A stretch of DNA of 41,786 nt. Origin: a virus. The notes beneath the pieces are model-generated. The model was not told where the DNA came from. It worked only from the letters and a program-made list of their open reading frames with translations, and did not search any database. The position numbers and the translations under genes are program-made. The DNA is taken from the IMG/VR virus record IMGVR_UViG_3300022818_000088, positions 1 to 41,786 of that record; one strand, written 5' to 3'. Position 1 is the stretch's first letter. Each line of letters starts with the position of its first letter. Shown here one piece after another: positions 1 to 8,053 of the stretch.

Positions 1-91
1 ATGGCGTAGGAATTGGAAACGGTTTGAGTGTGTCGCACGGTCGGGGCATTCACATCAATCGAACGCAAGCCCGCTTGCACTAATGCGTAAA
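1..91. repeat. Terminal direct repeat, left copy (circular-assembly overlap)
   Basis: Bases 1-91 are identical to 41696-41786. A gene reading leftward off position 1 continues in frame at 41695, so the repeat marks a circular (or circularly permuted/concatemeric) molecule of 41,695 bp. The exact 91-base length suggests an assembler k-mer overlap rather than a biological terminal repeat (inference). Confidence 0.95.
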
Positions 92-524
92 TGGCGGCGG
101 CATTGGTTCCGGTCTCTGCCGACCAGGCCGGAACATCGTCGGGAGTTGCTGGCGGATTAGCAATCAGGTATTTCATCTGTGCCTTATCATCCGCACTGAG
201 GTCTCTAATAGCGGAAGTGTCTGCCTCCATGAAATCCTTTTGCACCACACCAGCAAAGAATTCCCAATCATTAACCACTTCAGACGACCCTCCCCCACTG
301 CCGTCAACATTTGACCATCGCGCCGAAAGCGTATCCACGGCCATACCTTGTTTCACTGAGCATTTCGCCCCCGCCGCCACGCATTCGATATATTTCGCGG
401 TGATGGCCGCGCGCGTGCCCTGCCAGGTGCGAATAAGGTACGGGCCAGAATCATCCCAGCCGAATTCCTGGCCTTGCTCATGGGCTGCCGACGTGCCGGT
501 GATGGTTGGTGCTGGTGTGCTCAT
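1..524 (-). CDS. Distal tail protein-like gene, 5' part (spans the window ends)
   Basis: This is the N-terminal part of a 255-aa protein whose remainder is at 41452-41695. The start ATG at 524 overlaps the tape-measure stop (521-523) as ATGA, indicating translational coupling. The protein begins MSTPAPTITGTSAAHEQGQE and has no recognised domain. Its position directly after the tape measure is where siphophages encode distal tail or tail-tip proteins, so a tail role is inferred from synteny only. Joined across the circle the coding length is 768 nt, exactly 256 codons with the stop. It is soluble-looking, with no signal peptide or membrane segment. Confidence 0.75.
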   Translation of the reverse strand, partial: MSTPAPTITGTSAAHEQGQEFGWDDSGPYLIRTWQGTRAAITAKYIECVAAGAKCSVKQGMAVDTLSARWSNVDGSGGGSSEVVNDWEFFAGVVQKDFMEADTSAIRDLSADDKAQMKYLIANPPATPDDVPAWSAETGTNAAAIYALVQAGLRSIDVNAPTVRHTQTVSNSYA

Positions 525-1669
525 GGGAAATAAGTGTCGTAACCTTGATCCACTCCAAGTGCTCTCGGGTCGGTGTTGGAGGCAATCTTTTGCAACAGTG
601 TCACCTGTTGCTGTGCCAGGTTTTGCAGGACATCGCGAGAAGAGCCTAGGAAGTTGCCAACCCGCGTCAAGGCATCCCCGCCGCCGTCTTTGGCAATCTT
701 CACCTTCGGCGCTTTGGATTCGTCTTCAACATCGAATGTGGCCTTGGGTGGGTTCTTAAGACGGTTGGCCGCATTTGCCCAGAGCGCCTTCATGGCGTCA
801 ATCTGTTCCTTCTGAGGCTCGAATGCCTCAGCCATTGTATCGCCTATGTCCTTCAGAATATCGGAGTCCTTGAATGCTTTTTTAGCTCCTGCGAAATCCC
901 CGGAAGACAGATAGCCAAGCACGGTCCCTGCCGTGGCCGCTGTTGACCTTCCCGCCTCAACCCCGCCGGCGGCGAGAGTTGATAACGTCGCCCACATTTT
1001 CATTAGCGCCTCAACCACCTGTAGAATGATTGGCCCCAATTGAGTTGCCAGAATCTGGCCAAGAATAGAAAACTGGTCCCCAAGCACATCAAGCGCGGCG
1101 GCGGTCTCCGTGCTCATTATGGCCCCGAGTTTTTTCATCGTCCCGCCAAGGGATTCAAAGTCCGTTTGCAGCACGGGGATCAATTGCCCAAAGCCCTTTG
1201 CGAAAATCTCTTTCATCGGGGCAGCAAGATCGGCCTGATTCATTGACCTAACCGATTTGGAAATTGGGCCAGTGAATAAATCCTCTCGGTTAGTCTTCTC
1301 AAGTTGCGAGCGACTCACGCCGAGTTTAGCGAATGCTGCTAGAGCATCCTCAGAACCGGCCCCGCCCTTGAGTGCTTTATTGCGTGCCAGTTCTATTTTC
1401 TCAAAGCCTTTTACCATAGCTTCAAGGCTTGATCCTGCATCTTTGGCAGCCTGTTTGAAAACCTGTAGTTTCTCGACTCCAATCCCAAGACGTTGGCTTG
1501 CGTCAACCAATTCGCTGGCAGTCTCGAATGTTTTTCGCAAGGCCTGTTCGACTCCGTAAAATCCGAACGCGCTGGCAATGAAGCCCTTTACCGAGCCGGC
1601 CATGCGGGTGAGCCCGCGTTCGAATCCGCTTCCGTCAAGTGCAACTTCGCCTATGAGTTTAAGCCCCAT
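521..1669 (-). CDS. Tape measure-like tail protein (short)
   Basis: A 382-aa protein rich in Ala, Lys and helical stretches. The N-terminus (MAGSVKGFIASAFGFYGVEQ and the following ETASELVDASQRLGIGVEKL) matches the pattern typical of phage tape measure proteins, which set tail length and are threaded inside the tail tube. A hydrophobic helical stretch lies near residues 195-235. It follows the tube and chaperone-like genes, as expected. At 382 residues it is short for a siphovirus; by the usual scale of about 1.5 angstroms per residue the tail would be near 57 nm (inference). The start overlaps the end of the upstream gene by 11 nt. Confidence 0.7.
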   Translation of the reverse strand: MGLKLIGEVALDGSGFERGLTRMAGSVKGFIASAFGFYGVEQALRKTFETASELVDASQRLGIGVEKLQVFKQAAKDAGSSLEAMVKGFEKIELARNKALKGGAGSEDALAAFAKLGVSRSQLEKTNREDLFTGPISKSVRSMNQADLAAPMKEIFAKGFGQLIPVLQTDFESLGGTMKKLGAIMSTETAAALDVLGDQFSILGQILATQLGPIILQVVEALMKMWATLSTLAAGGVEAGRSTAATAGTVLGYLSSGDFAGAKKAFKDSDILKDIGDTMAEAFEPQKEQIDAMKALWANAANRLKNPPKATFDVEDESKAPKVKIAKDGGGDALTRVGNFLGSSRDVLQNLAQQQVTLLQKIASNTDPRALGVDQGYDTYFP

Positions 1670-2276
1670 GTGTTACCTCCACAGCCTCGACTTGAGCGAT
1701 TTCATCCGGAGTCATCAACCGGATCAGCCCTTGATTCTCTGCAAACTTGTAGTAGTCGCTCAGGGCTTTGGTTAGTGGAGCTTCGTTGATTTCCTCAGAA
1801 GTCCATCCAAGCTCACTCCGCAAGACTACCTCAACAGCGTGCGACCAGTGCGCCCCGGACGAGCGGCATTCGCCTCCCTCATTCCAATACTTTGGAGTCT
1901 CACTTCCTGCCTCAAGATAGGATTTGAACAGGCCCATTTTCTCAACAAGATTCGGCGCATGATTCTTGCGCCACCATCTACCAAACAAGGGAATGCGTCC
2001 CAGCCAGGCAAGCGGACAGACTTTCTTACCCCACTTGGCAATGTCCCCGGCAATGTCCCCACTCTCCAGGCCGGCTAGAAATTCATCAACCCGCATGGAG
2101 CATACCGATAGCCCAAGCAGAAGATCGGAAATGCCCGCCTGGACTTCCTCATCAGAAACGAAGGCGCAGTCGAACCGCTTCAACAGCAGGTAACGACCCA
2201 GGGAGAAAGATTTGAGCTTTAGCCCAAGGATTCGGAATGGCTCAGGGATCGCCGCTTGAAAGTATGAAATACTCAC
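1659..2276 (-). CDS. Putative tail assembly chaperone
   Basis: A 205-aa protein between the tube-like gene (2294-2737) and the tape measure, the position of the gpG/gpGT chaperones in lambda. I see no diagnostic motif; the assignment rests on synteny and size. The start is GTG (the 2274-2276 region), preceded by a G-rich stretch after the stop of the upstream gene. I did not find a convincing slippery frameshift site; the gene appears to be a single frame. It contains a Trp-rich basic segment (LFGRWWRKNHAPN). Alternative: an unrelated tail accessory protein. Confidence 0.5.
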   Translation of the reverse strand: MSISYFQAAIPEPFRILGLKLKSFSLGRYLLLKRFDCAFVSDEEVQAGISDLLLGLSVCSMRVDEFLAGLESGDIAGDIAKWGKKVCPLAWLGRIPLFGRWWRKNHAPNLVEKMGLFKSYLEAGSETPKYWNEGGECRSSGAHWSHAVEVVLRSELGWTSEEINEAPLTKALSDYYKFAENQGLIRLMTPDEIAQVEAVEVTHGA

Positions 2277-2293
2277 GCATCACGCCCCCAAGT

Positions 2294-2737
2294 TCAGCTT
2301 GCCACTCCCGTAATTCCAGGCAGCAGGTGGATCGGGAAGGTAACCTTCTTGAAACTGGTATTGCTGCCAGAAACTTTGACTCCACTCTGGACCTCCCAGC
2401 AGGTGCCAACGAGCGAAGGCATCGAAGTACAACCTGAAATGGTTAGAATCGTGCCGGGATTTTTCAGTGCGCCGGTGGTATTGGCGATCGCGGCAGAAAG
2501 GCTTGATCCGGTCACAACCCATTCCAAACTGGCCTCATCATGGATATTGCTCCATGCGTGAACCACGTCATTGCCGTTGCCGTCCCTGACTTTCTCGCAT
2601 TCACCGACCTTCGTTTGCTCGGCGCTTTGCAGGAGGGTGCCGGTTACTCCGCTTATCGCAATGCCTTGCGTTCCGTCTGCGGTTGCCGCGCCGGTGAAGC
2701 CGAAATTGACTGGAATTCCGTTGATGACTGCTGCCAT
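2294..2737 (-). CDS. Putative major tail tube protein
   Basis: A 147-aa protein, Gly/Thr/Val/Ser-rich with alternating beta-like segments, lacking signal and membrane sequences (begins MAAVINGIPVNFGFTGAATA). This composition, its size, and its position two genes upstream of the tape measure fit a tail tube subunit that polymerises around the tape measure. No sequence signature proves it. A 17-nt gap separates it from the chaperone-like gene. Confidence 0.5.
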   Translation of the reverse strand: MAAVINGIPVNFGFTGAATADGTQGIAISGVTGTLLQSAEQTKVGECEKVRDGNGNDVVHAWSNIHDEASLEWVVTGSSLSAAIANTTGALKNPGTILTISGCTSMPSLVGTCWEVQSGVKVSGSNTSFKKVTFPIHLLPGITGVAS

Positions 2738-2741
2738 AAAA

Positions 2742-2975
2742 TTAGAGGTTGAGAACTACAGGTATGAGTGAGATTTGAACGGTGCGAACGGTAGGATCGC
2801 CCGATGCTGTCAGCCTGGCTCCATTGAAAGTCACGGTGCAAATCCCGCCGACCTCAGAGAGCAACAGGGTTTTCACTGCCGCTATCTGGGTCAGATCGGC
2901 GGTCACGCCCGTCAGAGCGTTGATCGCCGTCGTTACACCGGCCAATGTTCCCAGTGCTGTCAATGTCCAAGCCAT
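2742..2975 (-). CDS. Small tail-region protein, unknown
   Basis: A 77-aa protein beginning MAWTLTALGTLAGVTTAINA. Rich in Thr, Val, Ala and Leu. It lies in the leftward late operon between the terminator-like gene and the tube-like gene and ends 4 nt before the tube-like start. No domain recognised. A structural tail role is inferred from position only. Confidence 0.6.
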   Translation of the reverse strand: MAWTLTALGTLAGVTTAINALTGVTADLTQIAAVKTLLLSEVGGICTVTFNGARLTASGDPTVRTVQISLIPVVLNL

Positions 2976-3006
2976 TCAAGACTTGGGCAATCGTCAACGC
3001 TACGTG

Positions 3007-3450
3007 TCAGGTAAGAGTCTTGCCGCAAGCGTAGCAGTTGAAGTGCAACCCATCAATCCACACCCCGGATGGGTCGCGCCCGCTTTCGGCTGCCACGAAT
3101 TGCACCGAACCGGGAAAGATGGTTACATCGTCGCCCGCCTCTGTAATCTTCGCTGCAATATCGGATACCTGAATCACCCCGAACACATCCTCCACAAGCG
3201 CTTGGCTGGCGGCCTTGGCTTCGACGGCCGTGTCGTCGTCTGGTGCCGCGTCTGTCTTGATAGCGACATCCACGGCAACATGGAAATTGCCGGAGCCCAT
3301 GGGATCTTCTGGGCCGTCTATTGTGGCCGTGCAAATGATGACAGGAGGCGGGGCTTTATCCGTTGCGGTCTTTGTGGTGACGATCTGCGCGGCCCCAGCA
3401 ACCGGTATAATGAGCGCTGCCAGTGCGAGTTCGATGTTGTCAGCAAGCAT
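3007..3450 (-). CDS. Putative tail terminator/completion protein
   Basis: A 147-aa protein in the slot between the gpZ/gp10-like gene (3454-4152) and the tube-like gene, where gpU-type tail terminators lie in lambda-like phages. A beta-rich middle (GNFHVAVDVAIKTDA) and a central acidic segment are compatible with this, but similarity is not demonstrable by eye. The C-terminus carries a CYACG motif that is not part of the usual fold. It is 3 nt downstream of its neighbour. Confidence 0.45.
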   Translation of the reverse strand: MLADNIELALAALIIPVAGAAQIVTTKTATDKAPPPVIICTATIDGPEDPMGSGNFHVAVDVAIKTDAAPDDDTAVEAKAASQALVEDVFGVIQVSDIAAKITEAGDDVTIFPGSVQFVAAESGRDPSGVWIDGLHFNCYACGKTLT

Positions 3451-3453
3451 AAA

Positions 3454-4152
3454 TCAGACTGTTCTAACGCCAGCCGCTTGGGCGGTTTGACGCATTTTTC
3501 TTTCCATGTACTCTAGCATTGAAGCGGTTTCTGAATCGAATGCCCGCTGCAAGGCGGGTTCCCCGTATTTGTACAGGGCTTCCTTCTTGTCATGTTTTGC
3601 GTCGGCAGAATTTGCGATCGTAGTTTTGGCTCGCCACACCTCACTTGCCGGGATGGCGTAACCTCTATCGGTTCCAAGCTGGACGGCGCTTCTGTCCTGT
3701 CGAGGTGCCCCGCGCATATCTGCCAATCCAACAAGCTTGCGAATCGCCGGGAGCCAGCCGGACTTTAGGAAAGCAATCGATCGCATACGGGCTGCCAACA
3801 TAGCATGAATAGCCTCTGTCATTGCCGCGCCATAGAGTCCTTCCCCTTTTCCTCGCCGCTTATTTATGATGAGCGCGGCCAGTGGCACCTGAACCTCTAG
3901 ACCAAAGCGCGAGAATCGTTTAACTGTTTTCAGTGACATTCCAACCGCCTGCCTTTTCTTTACAATGATTCTGCCGAGGTCTTGTTTAATGCTTGCCGCG
4001 GCTGCCTTTGGTGTTTCGAGTGCCGCACGGCGGGCAATGAAAAAGGCTTTCGTGTCGCAAATCTTCTTCGGGTCCCGCTTAGAGAAATCCTTGTAACGCC
4101 GCATTGTAGCGTCAAACTCAGTGGTGTTGATGCGGAAAGACAACGCACTCAT
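3454..4152 (-). CDS. Putative minor tail / head-tail protein (gpZ- or HK97 gp10-like)
   Basis: A 232-aa basic protein beginning MSALSFRINTTEFDATMRRY. I chose the ATG at 4152 because it overlaps the upstream stop (4149-4151) as ATGA; the longer reading from 4176 would extend inside the neighbour. Its position after the connector and before the terminator-like gene matches gpZ of lambda or gp10 of HK97, which complete the tail top. It is Lys/Arg-rich in the first 100 residues. Function is inferred from synteny. Confidence 0.5.
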   Translation of the reverse strand: MSALSFRINTTEFDATMRRYKDFSKRDPKKICDTKAFFIARRAALETPKAAAASIKQDLGRIIVKKRQAVGMSLKTVKRFSRFGLEVQVPLAALIINKRRGKGEGLYGAAMTEAIHAMLAARMRSIAFLKSGWLPAIRKLVGLADMRGAPRQDRSAVQLGTDRGYAIPASEVWRAKTTIANSADAKHDKKEALYKYGEPALQRAFDSETASMLEYMERKMRQTAQAAGVRTV

Positions 4153-4469
4153 ACACCCTGAGCTGGATCGTTGCACTCGAACCGCAAGAAAGCTTCCCCC
4201 GGCGTTTTCTCGATTGAATCAATCCGGTAGGTGTCCCCCAGGTAAATGATGCGGTTTTTAAGGGCTGGCCCCGGTGTCGGGAATACTGAGCATCTGGCCA
4301 CAAAGGATAAATCAGAATGCAGTTTGAAACCGCCCTCGGCCAGGTCCTTGCCGCGCTTGGCTGAAGAGGGGATAATCGGATACAACTTCCCGGCCCAGAT
4401 AATCGTTGCGCCAAGCGAGGATTCGAGGTCTAGCAGTCCCTCTTCCATCAAATCAGACACGTCGCTCAT
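4149..4469 (-). CDS. Putative head-tail connector protein (gpFII-like position)
   Basis: A 106-aa protein beginning MSDVSDLMEEGLLDLESSLG and ending in a beta-rich part (IIYLGDTYRIDSIEKTPGE). Small beta-sandwich connector proteins of about 100-120 aa occupy this position in lambda-like phages, and the central pattern of a compact strand-rich domain fits. It overlaps the glycosyltransferase gene upstream by 17 nt and the downstream gene by 4 nt (ATGA). Not proven by motif. Confidence 0.5.
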   Translation of the reverse strand: MSDVSDLMEEGLLDLESSLGATIIWAGKLYPIIPSSAKRGKDLAEGGFKLHSDLSFVARCSVFPTPGPALKNRIIYLGDTYRIDSIEKTPGEAFLRFECNDPAQGV

Positions 4470-5076
4470 TCACCAGTTGCTCCGCTGTCAAAGGTGGGGG
4501 CGCTTCTGAGGTTGTGGAACTGTAACGGTAAAAGTGGAGCACTCTGGGGATATGTTCCTCACGTAAGCCCGGCATGGAGCAGAGCGGGGCAGCAAAATCC
4601 CAGTCCTCTCCGTAGCTGGCATCTGGGAAATGAGACAGGATGGCCAGCGACCGGCGCCACGCGCAGACGTGCCATGCGTTACGCTTTGCCATGCCGCCTG
4701 GGACAAACGGTTCATTGGGATTTCCCAACCTGAATTCGATGTCCCCCTCGTCGGTATTTATCTTGCAGTGCTGCCGGAACGTAATCACGTCCGGGTTGCT
4801 CACCATTGCCCCCAGGAGCGATTTGACGTAATCACCTGCTACCAGGTCATCATCATCGCAGAAAGCTACGTAGCGGCCACGGGCGGCACGAAGAAGGGAA
4901 TCCCGCTTGGCTCCTATGGTTCGCCTCCAATTGTCCATCAAGACCAAATGTTCGACGGGAAGGTCTTTAATTTGCTGGCCAATACTATCGGAAAGATTCT
5001 CCAAAAGGTCAAATCGTGTTGGAACTGCCGGCGTTAGAATCGAGAGCCAAATATTAGGAGTGGACATAGATTTCAT
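4453..5076 (-). CDS. Family 2-type glycosyltransferase
   Basis: A 207-aa protein with the GT-A nucleotide-sugar fold signature: N-terminal strand SILTPAVPTR (about 12-21), then RAARGRYVAFCDDDDLVAGD (about 84-103), in which the DDDD stretch is the DXD metal/nucleotide-binding motif. It would transfer a sugar from an activated donor; the acceptor is unknown. The start may be at 5076 or at a second ATG at 5067; both overlap the FkbM gene end. It is the last of three consecutive sugar-modification genes placed between capsid and connector genes. Confidence 0.8.
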   Translation of the reverse strand: MKSMSTPNIWLSILTPAVPTRFDLLENLSDSIGQQIKDLPVEHLVLMDNWRRTIGAKRDSLLRAARGRYVAFCDDDDLVAGDYVKSLLGAMVSNPDVITFRQHCKINTDEGDIEFRLGNPNEPFVPGGMAKRNAWHVCAWRRSLAILSHFPDASYGEDWDFAAPLCSMPGLREEHIPRVLHFYRYSSTTSEAPPPLTAEQLVNERRV

Positions 5077-5692
5077 CTTGGTTGGTGCGAAACACTAGCT
5101 GAAATCCCAGTGGCCATAGAAAGTTTGCGAATCTCGGGTTGCCGTCATTACACTCAACGCTGATAATGTGGATTACCATCCGGTGCCATTCGATTGAATT
5201 TAAGACGCGCATTTCCTGGCCCTCGACATCTATGGACAAGTAATCAATGTTGCTGACTTTGAATTCATCGAAAATCGCTTGCGCCCGGCGAACCGGAACG
5301 GTGGTTCTAGAAAATAGGCCCGACCGCAGTTTAACATATTCATCTTCAACAGCACGGTAACGCCCTGGTTCTTCTTTTTCAAGTCTTGAAATCGTGCTCC
5401 AACTTCCTTCGGCCACTAGGAATTCCGCATCCCCGTCGAAATCCGAAACTGCACATTGCAAGCAAGTGCAATTCCTGTTTGATTGCAACGATGGAAAACT
5501 GACAGGACTTGGCTCAACGCAAATCCCAGTCCATCCCCGTTCCCTCTCAAAAAAACAGGTGTTGCTATACTCAACTCCATCGTGTGCGCCAAAATCAACA
5601 AAGAATCCTCCCCTTAATTCGTCAAGTTGTTTATCAACCGCGAAGTCCTGCTTGTTTTGGGAATAGTAAACTGGTATCCCGTTCATTGGCAT
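5054..5692 (-). CDS. FkbM-family SAM-dependent methyltransferase
   Basis: A 212-aa protein with FkbM signatures: GGFFVDFGAHDGVEYSNT (SAM-binding motif I, about residues 26-43), GWTGICVEPSP with the acidic ribose-binding Glu, and IDYLSIDVEGQEMRVL, the family's D-x-E-G motif. FkbM enzymes O-methylate sugars or natural products. The ATG at 5692 follows the stop of the upstream gene by 2 nt; the longer reading to 5899 would run inside that gene and its extra N-terminus looks non-coding. It likely methylates the glycan made by its neighbours. Confidence 0.88.
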   Translation of the reverse strand: MPMNGIPVYYSQNKQDFAVDKQLDELRGGFFVDFGAHDGVEYSNTCFFERERGWTGICVEPSPVSFPSLQSNRNCTCLQCAVSDFDGDAEFLVAEGSWSTISRLEKEEPGRYRAVEDEYVKLRSGLFSRTTVPVRRAQAIFDEFKVSNIDYLSIDVEGQEMRVLNSIEWHRMVIHIISVECNDGNPRFANFLWPLGFQLVFRTNQDEIYVHS

Positions 5693-5694
5693 AT

Positions 5695-7935
5695 TTATGT
5701 CTTGCCTACTTTCGGGTTGCTGCGCACCCAGACCGGCCCCAGGGTAAGCGCATTCGGATGCCTTTCCCGCACTGCCCGCATCACCGGCTCGTGCTGCGCG
5801 TCGTGTCCTGCCAGCCAACCATCCGGCTTTAGTTTCGGTTCCCAGGAAGCCAGGTCGCGCTTCACACTGTCGTAATCGTGGGCAGCATCCACAAAACAAA
5901 ATGCAAGCGAGTTGTCGGCCACACGACCGGCCATCTCCGCACTGTCCCCCTCGAGTACCTCAATCATATCCCCCACCCCGCACCGCTTCACGTTCGCCTC
6001 AAATGCCCCCCGGATACTTCCGCCGGCGGCAGCCACCGCGGTCACATGCGCGGGTTGATCCAACTCGCCCGTAAAACTGTCCACTGCATAAAGCTTCACC
6101 CGCTTGCCTTGAGCCTTAAGCATCTGGGCCAAGTGAATAATGCTGCGCCCGAACCAAACGCCAATCTCTGCCACCGTGTCCCCGTCCTTTAACGCGCCGG
6201 CCACGAATTCATAGAACTCCCAGAAGTTATAGAAGCCGGGGACGAAGGACCAGTCGTTTCCGGATTGCAGCCGGGTAAGGATAGCCTGCCCCTTGGCGTA
6301 TTGTTCCGGGGCATTCTGAGCCGTGTAGGTAGCGTCCAATTTCTTCCCGGTCTTGATAGGATGCTCGTGAGAAAACTTCAAGTCTCTCGCCTCAGTTACC
6401 ATGCCACGCTTGTAGGCTAACTCGGTAAACCAGTTGTCAGAGAAAACCCCTGTAAACTCAGGATGGAACAGGAAGTAATCAATTGCCCAATACGCCTTTG
6501 TGCAAATGGCCATGCACAACAGCGGATCGGTTCTGACCCCGTCGCTCACCGCCAAGACCTTGGGCTTTGTAACGTCGCCAATCCTTTCTAAGATGAGCTT
6601 ATCCCATTGCGGCATGGGCAGCCAATCGTCTGACAGTTGGACAATGACAGGAGCATCGGTTTTGAATGCGCCTTTGTTCCATGCGGCCACGCAACCGCCC
6701 CCGGTTGGAATGCAAAGGTGGTGCATTCTGCTCAGTGGTGCACTGGCCTTATCGTCTTGATCGAAAACAAAAACGTGTTCGATTTGGTCTGGCCTGTCGG
6801 CCATATCCAGCCAAATCTTTCTCGCCATTGCCGCTTGCTCATAACGCCCGCGTGTAGCGTGAATCAGGGAAATCTTTGGACCGCCCGCTTTCCTCATGCT
6901 TTCAATGCGCACCGACTCAGCCTCTTCCATCCGATTATTGGCTCGTAGGGCTTGGGCAAATATGTCTTCCCCGACCCACCCATAAACGGCCTCCCGACTG
7001 TTCCACGGTGTGAAGGAAGGCAACGGTGTCGCCCGCATTTGCCGGGCGTAGGCAAGGCCATCCTCGACTTGATTGGAATTCAGAGCATCATTGGCCAGCA
7101 GCAGCAGCGCCTCGCGCCGGGTCGGGTCGGCGGCGTAGGCAGCATGTAGCAGCGGCGTCTTTTGCTCCGGCTCGCTGGCGGTATGCTGCGCCAGGTTGAT
7201 GTAGATTTCGTACTTCTCAGGTCGCCCAATGTCTTTTGATCCCAACGCCTTTTTCGCCGCATTCACGCTTCCGGCAACGTCCTTTGCTAGCCCGAGTTCC
7301 TGGTGCAAGTGATACCACAGGCCGCAGGTCATTTCCTTTTCCGGGATGCTCCGCAGGATACGCAGGTTGCGCCCGTTGCTTTCCTGCTTCTTGAGATCGG
7401 GAAGGTGAGTCACCACCACACGATTGTCTTCGATTGCTTGGGGTGGTTTGATGTGGAAATCGAAACATTCATGCACCGGGAATAGCCACTTGCCGGAGCC
7501 GCGCAGTAGCATACGCTCGCGCGGAACCATGATGCCTTTGCCGAAAATGCGATAGGGAAACACGAAGGCAGCATATCCGCCCCGCTCCGCATGTTGTCGC
7601 ACGATCTCTGCACCACTTTCGAGTATGTCATCTGAATCGCACCAGAAACAATATTCGCCGTGGGCCAGATCAAAGCTTTTCTGCCGGGCGGAAGCGAAGC
7701 TGTCAATGTGCGGCCAGTCCTTATGGTAATTCAAGTATTCCCCTACAATGAGCGGCTTCCCATTTTCCTTGCACCACTTCTCTGCGATGGAAATGGTTTT
7801 GTCTGGCTTGTTCTTTCCAATCGCCCGGACCATCACTATCTCATCTCCGATTGCGGAAAAGGACTTGATACACCTTTCTATGTACTCTTCGACGTTTCCG
7901 ACAATCATGCACAGACTGATTTTTATCTCGCTCAT
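5695..7935 (-). CDS. Multidomain glycosyltransferase-glycosyltransferase-methyltransferase
   Basis: A 746-aa fusion. Residues 1 to about 220 form a GT2-like domain (SEIKISLCMIVGNVEEYIER; EYCFWCDSDDILESG with the DXD at about 100-102). Residues about 230-345 are helical and TPR-like (LLHAAYAADPTRREALLLLA). Residues about 355-540 form a second GT-like domain (KISLIHATRGRYEQAAMARK). Residues about 575-746 form a class I SAM methyltransferase of the Methyltransf_24 type (DTVAEIGVWFGRSI; SLAFCFVDAAHDYDSVK). The ATG at 7935 lies directly after a terminator-like stem and lacks an obvious Shine-Dalgarno; the extra 25 residues of the open frame above it cover that stem. It probably builds and methylates a short glycan on a virion or host surface component. 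Confidence 0.85.
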   Translation of the reverse strand: MSEIKISLCMIVGNVEEYIERCIKSFSAIGDEIVMVRAIGKNKPDKTISIAEKWCKENGKPLIVGEYLNYHKDWPHIDSFASARQKSFDLAHGEYCFWCDSDDILESGAEIVRQHAERGGYAAFVFPYRIFGKGIMVPRERMLLRGSGKWLFPVHECFDFHIKPPQAIEDNRVVVTHLPDLKKQESNGRNLRILRSIPEKEMTCGLWYHLHQELGLAKDVAGSVNAAKKALGSKDIGRPEKYEIYINLAQHTASEPEQKTPLLHAAYAADPTRREALLLLANDALNSNQVEDGLAYARQMRATPLPSFTPWNSREAVYGWVGEDIFAQALRANNRMEEAESVRIESMRKAGGPKISLIHATRGRYEQAAMARKIWLDMADRPDQIEHVFVFDQDDKASAPLSRMHHLCIPTGGGCVAAWNKGAFKTDAPVIVQLSDDWLPMPQWDKLILERIGDVTKPKVLAVSDGVRTDPLLCMAICTKAYWAIDYFLFHPEFTGVFSDNWFTELAYKRGMVTEARDLKFSHEHPIKTGKKLDATYTAQNAPEQYAKGQAILTRLQSGNDWSFVPGFYNFWEFYEFVAGALKDGDTVAEIGVWFGRSIIHLAQMLKAQGKRVKLYAVDSFTGELDQPAHVTAVAAAGGSIRGAFEANVKRCGVGDMIEVLEGDSAEMAGRVADNSLAFCFVDAAHDYDSVKRDLASWEPKLKPDGWLAGHDAQHEPVMRAVRERHPNALTLGPVWVRSNPKVGKT

Positions 7936-7971
7936 AAAACAAAAGGCTCGCCGCGATTGGAACGGCGAGCC
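7936..7971 (-). terminator. Intrinsic terminator-like hairpin upstream of the glycan cassette
   Basis: Perfect 9-bp arms (7945-7953 and 7963-7971) with a 9-nt loop. Read leftward, the stem is followed by TTTTGTTTT that ends at the ATG of the fusion glycosyltransferase. It would terminate or attenuate transcripts coming from the capsid genes, so the downstream cassette and tail genes must depend on read-through, antitermination or a local promoter. Confidence 0.75.
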
Positions 7972-8053
7972 ATACCCGGCCAAGTTAAAGAAAAGGGGCG
8001 GGCCAATCACTCCGCCCCATTGGTTAGATTGTGTTTATGGGAACACTTTGATT

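Noticed and set aside
2782-3516. 244-aa + strand frame over tail genes
   Set aside because: Antisense shadow of tail genes; Arg/Cys/Gly-rich noise with no domain.
4630-5037. 135-aa + strand frame over the GT2 gene
   Set aside because: Overlaps a glycosyltransferase with a clear DXD motif on the other strand.
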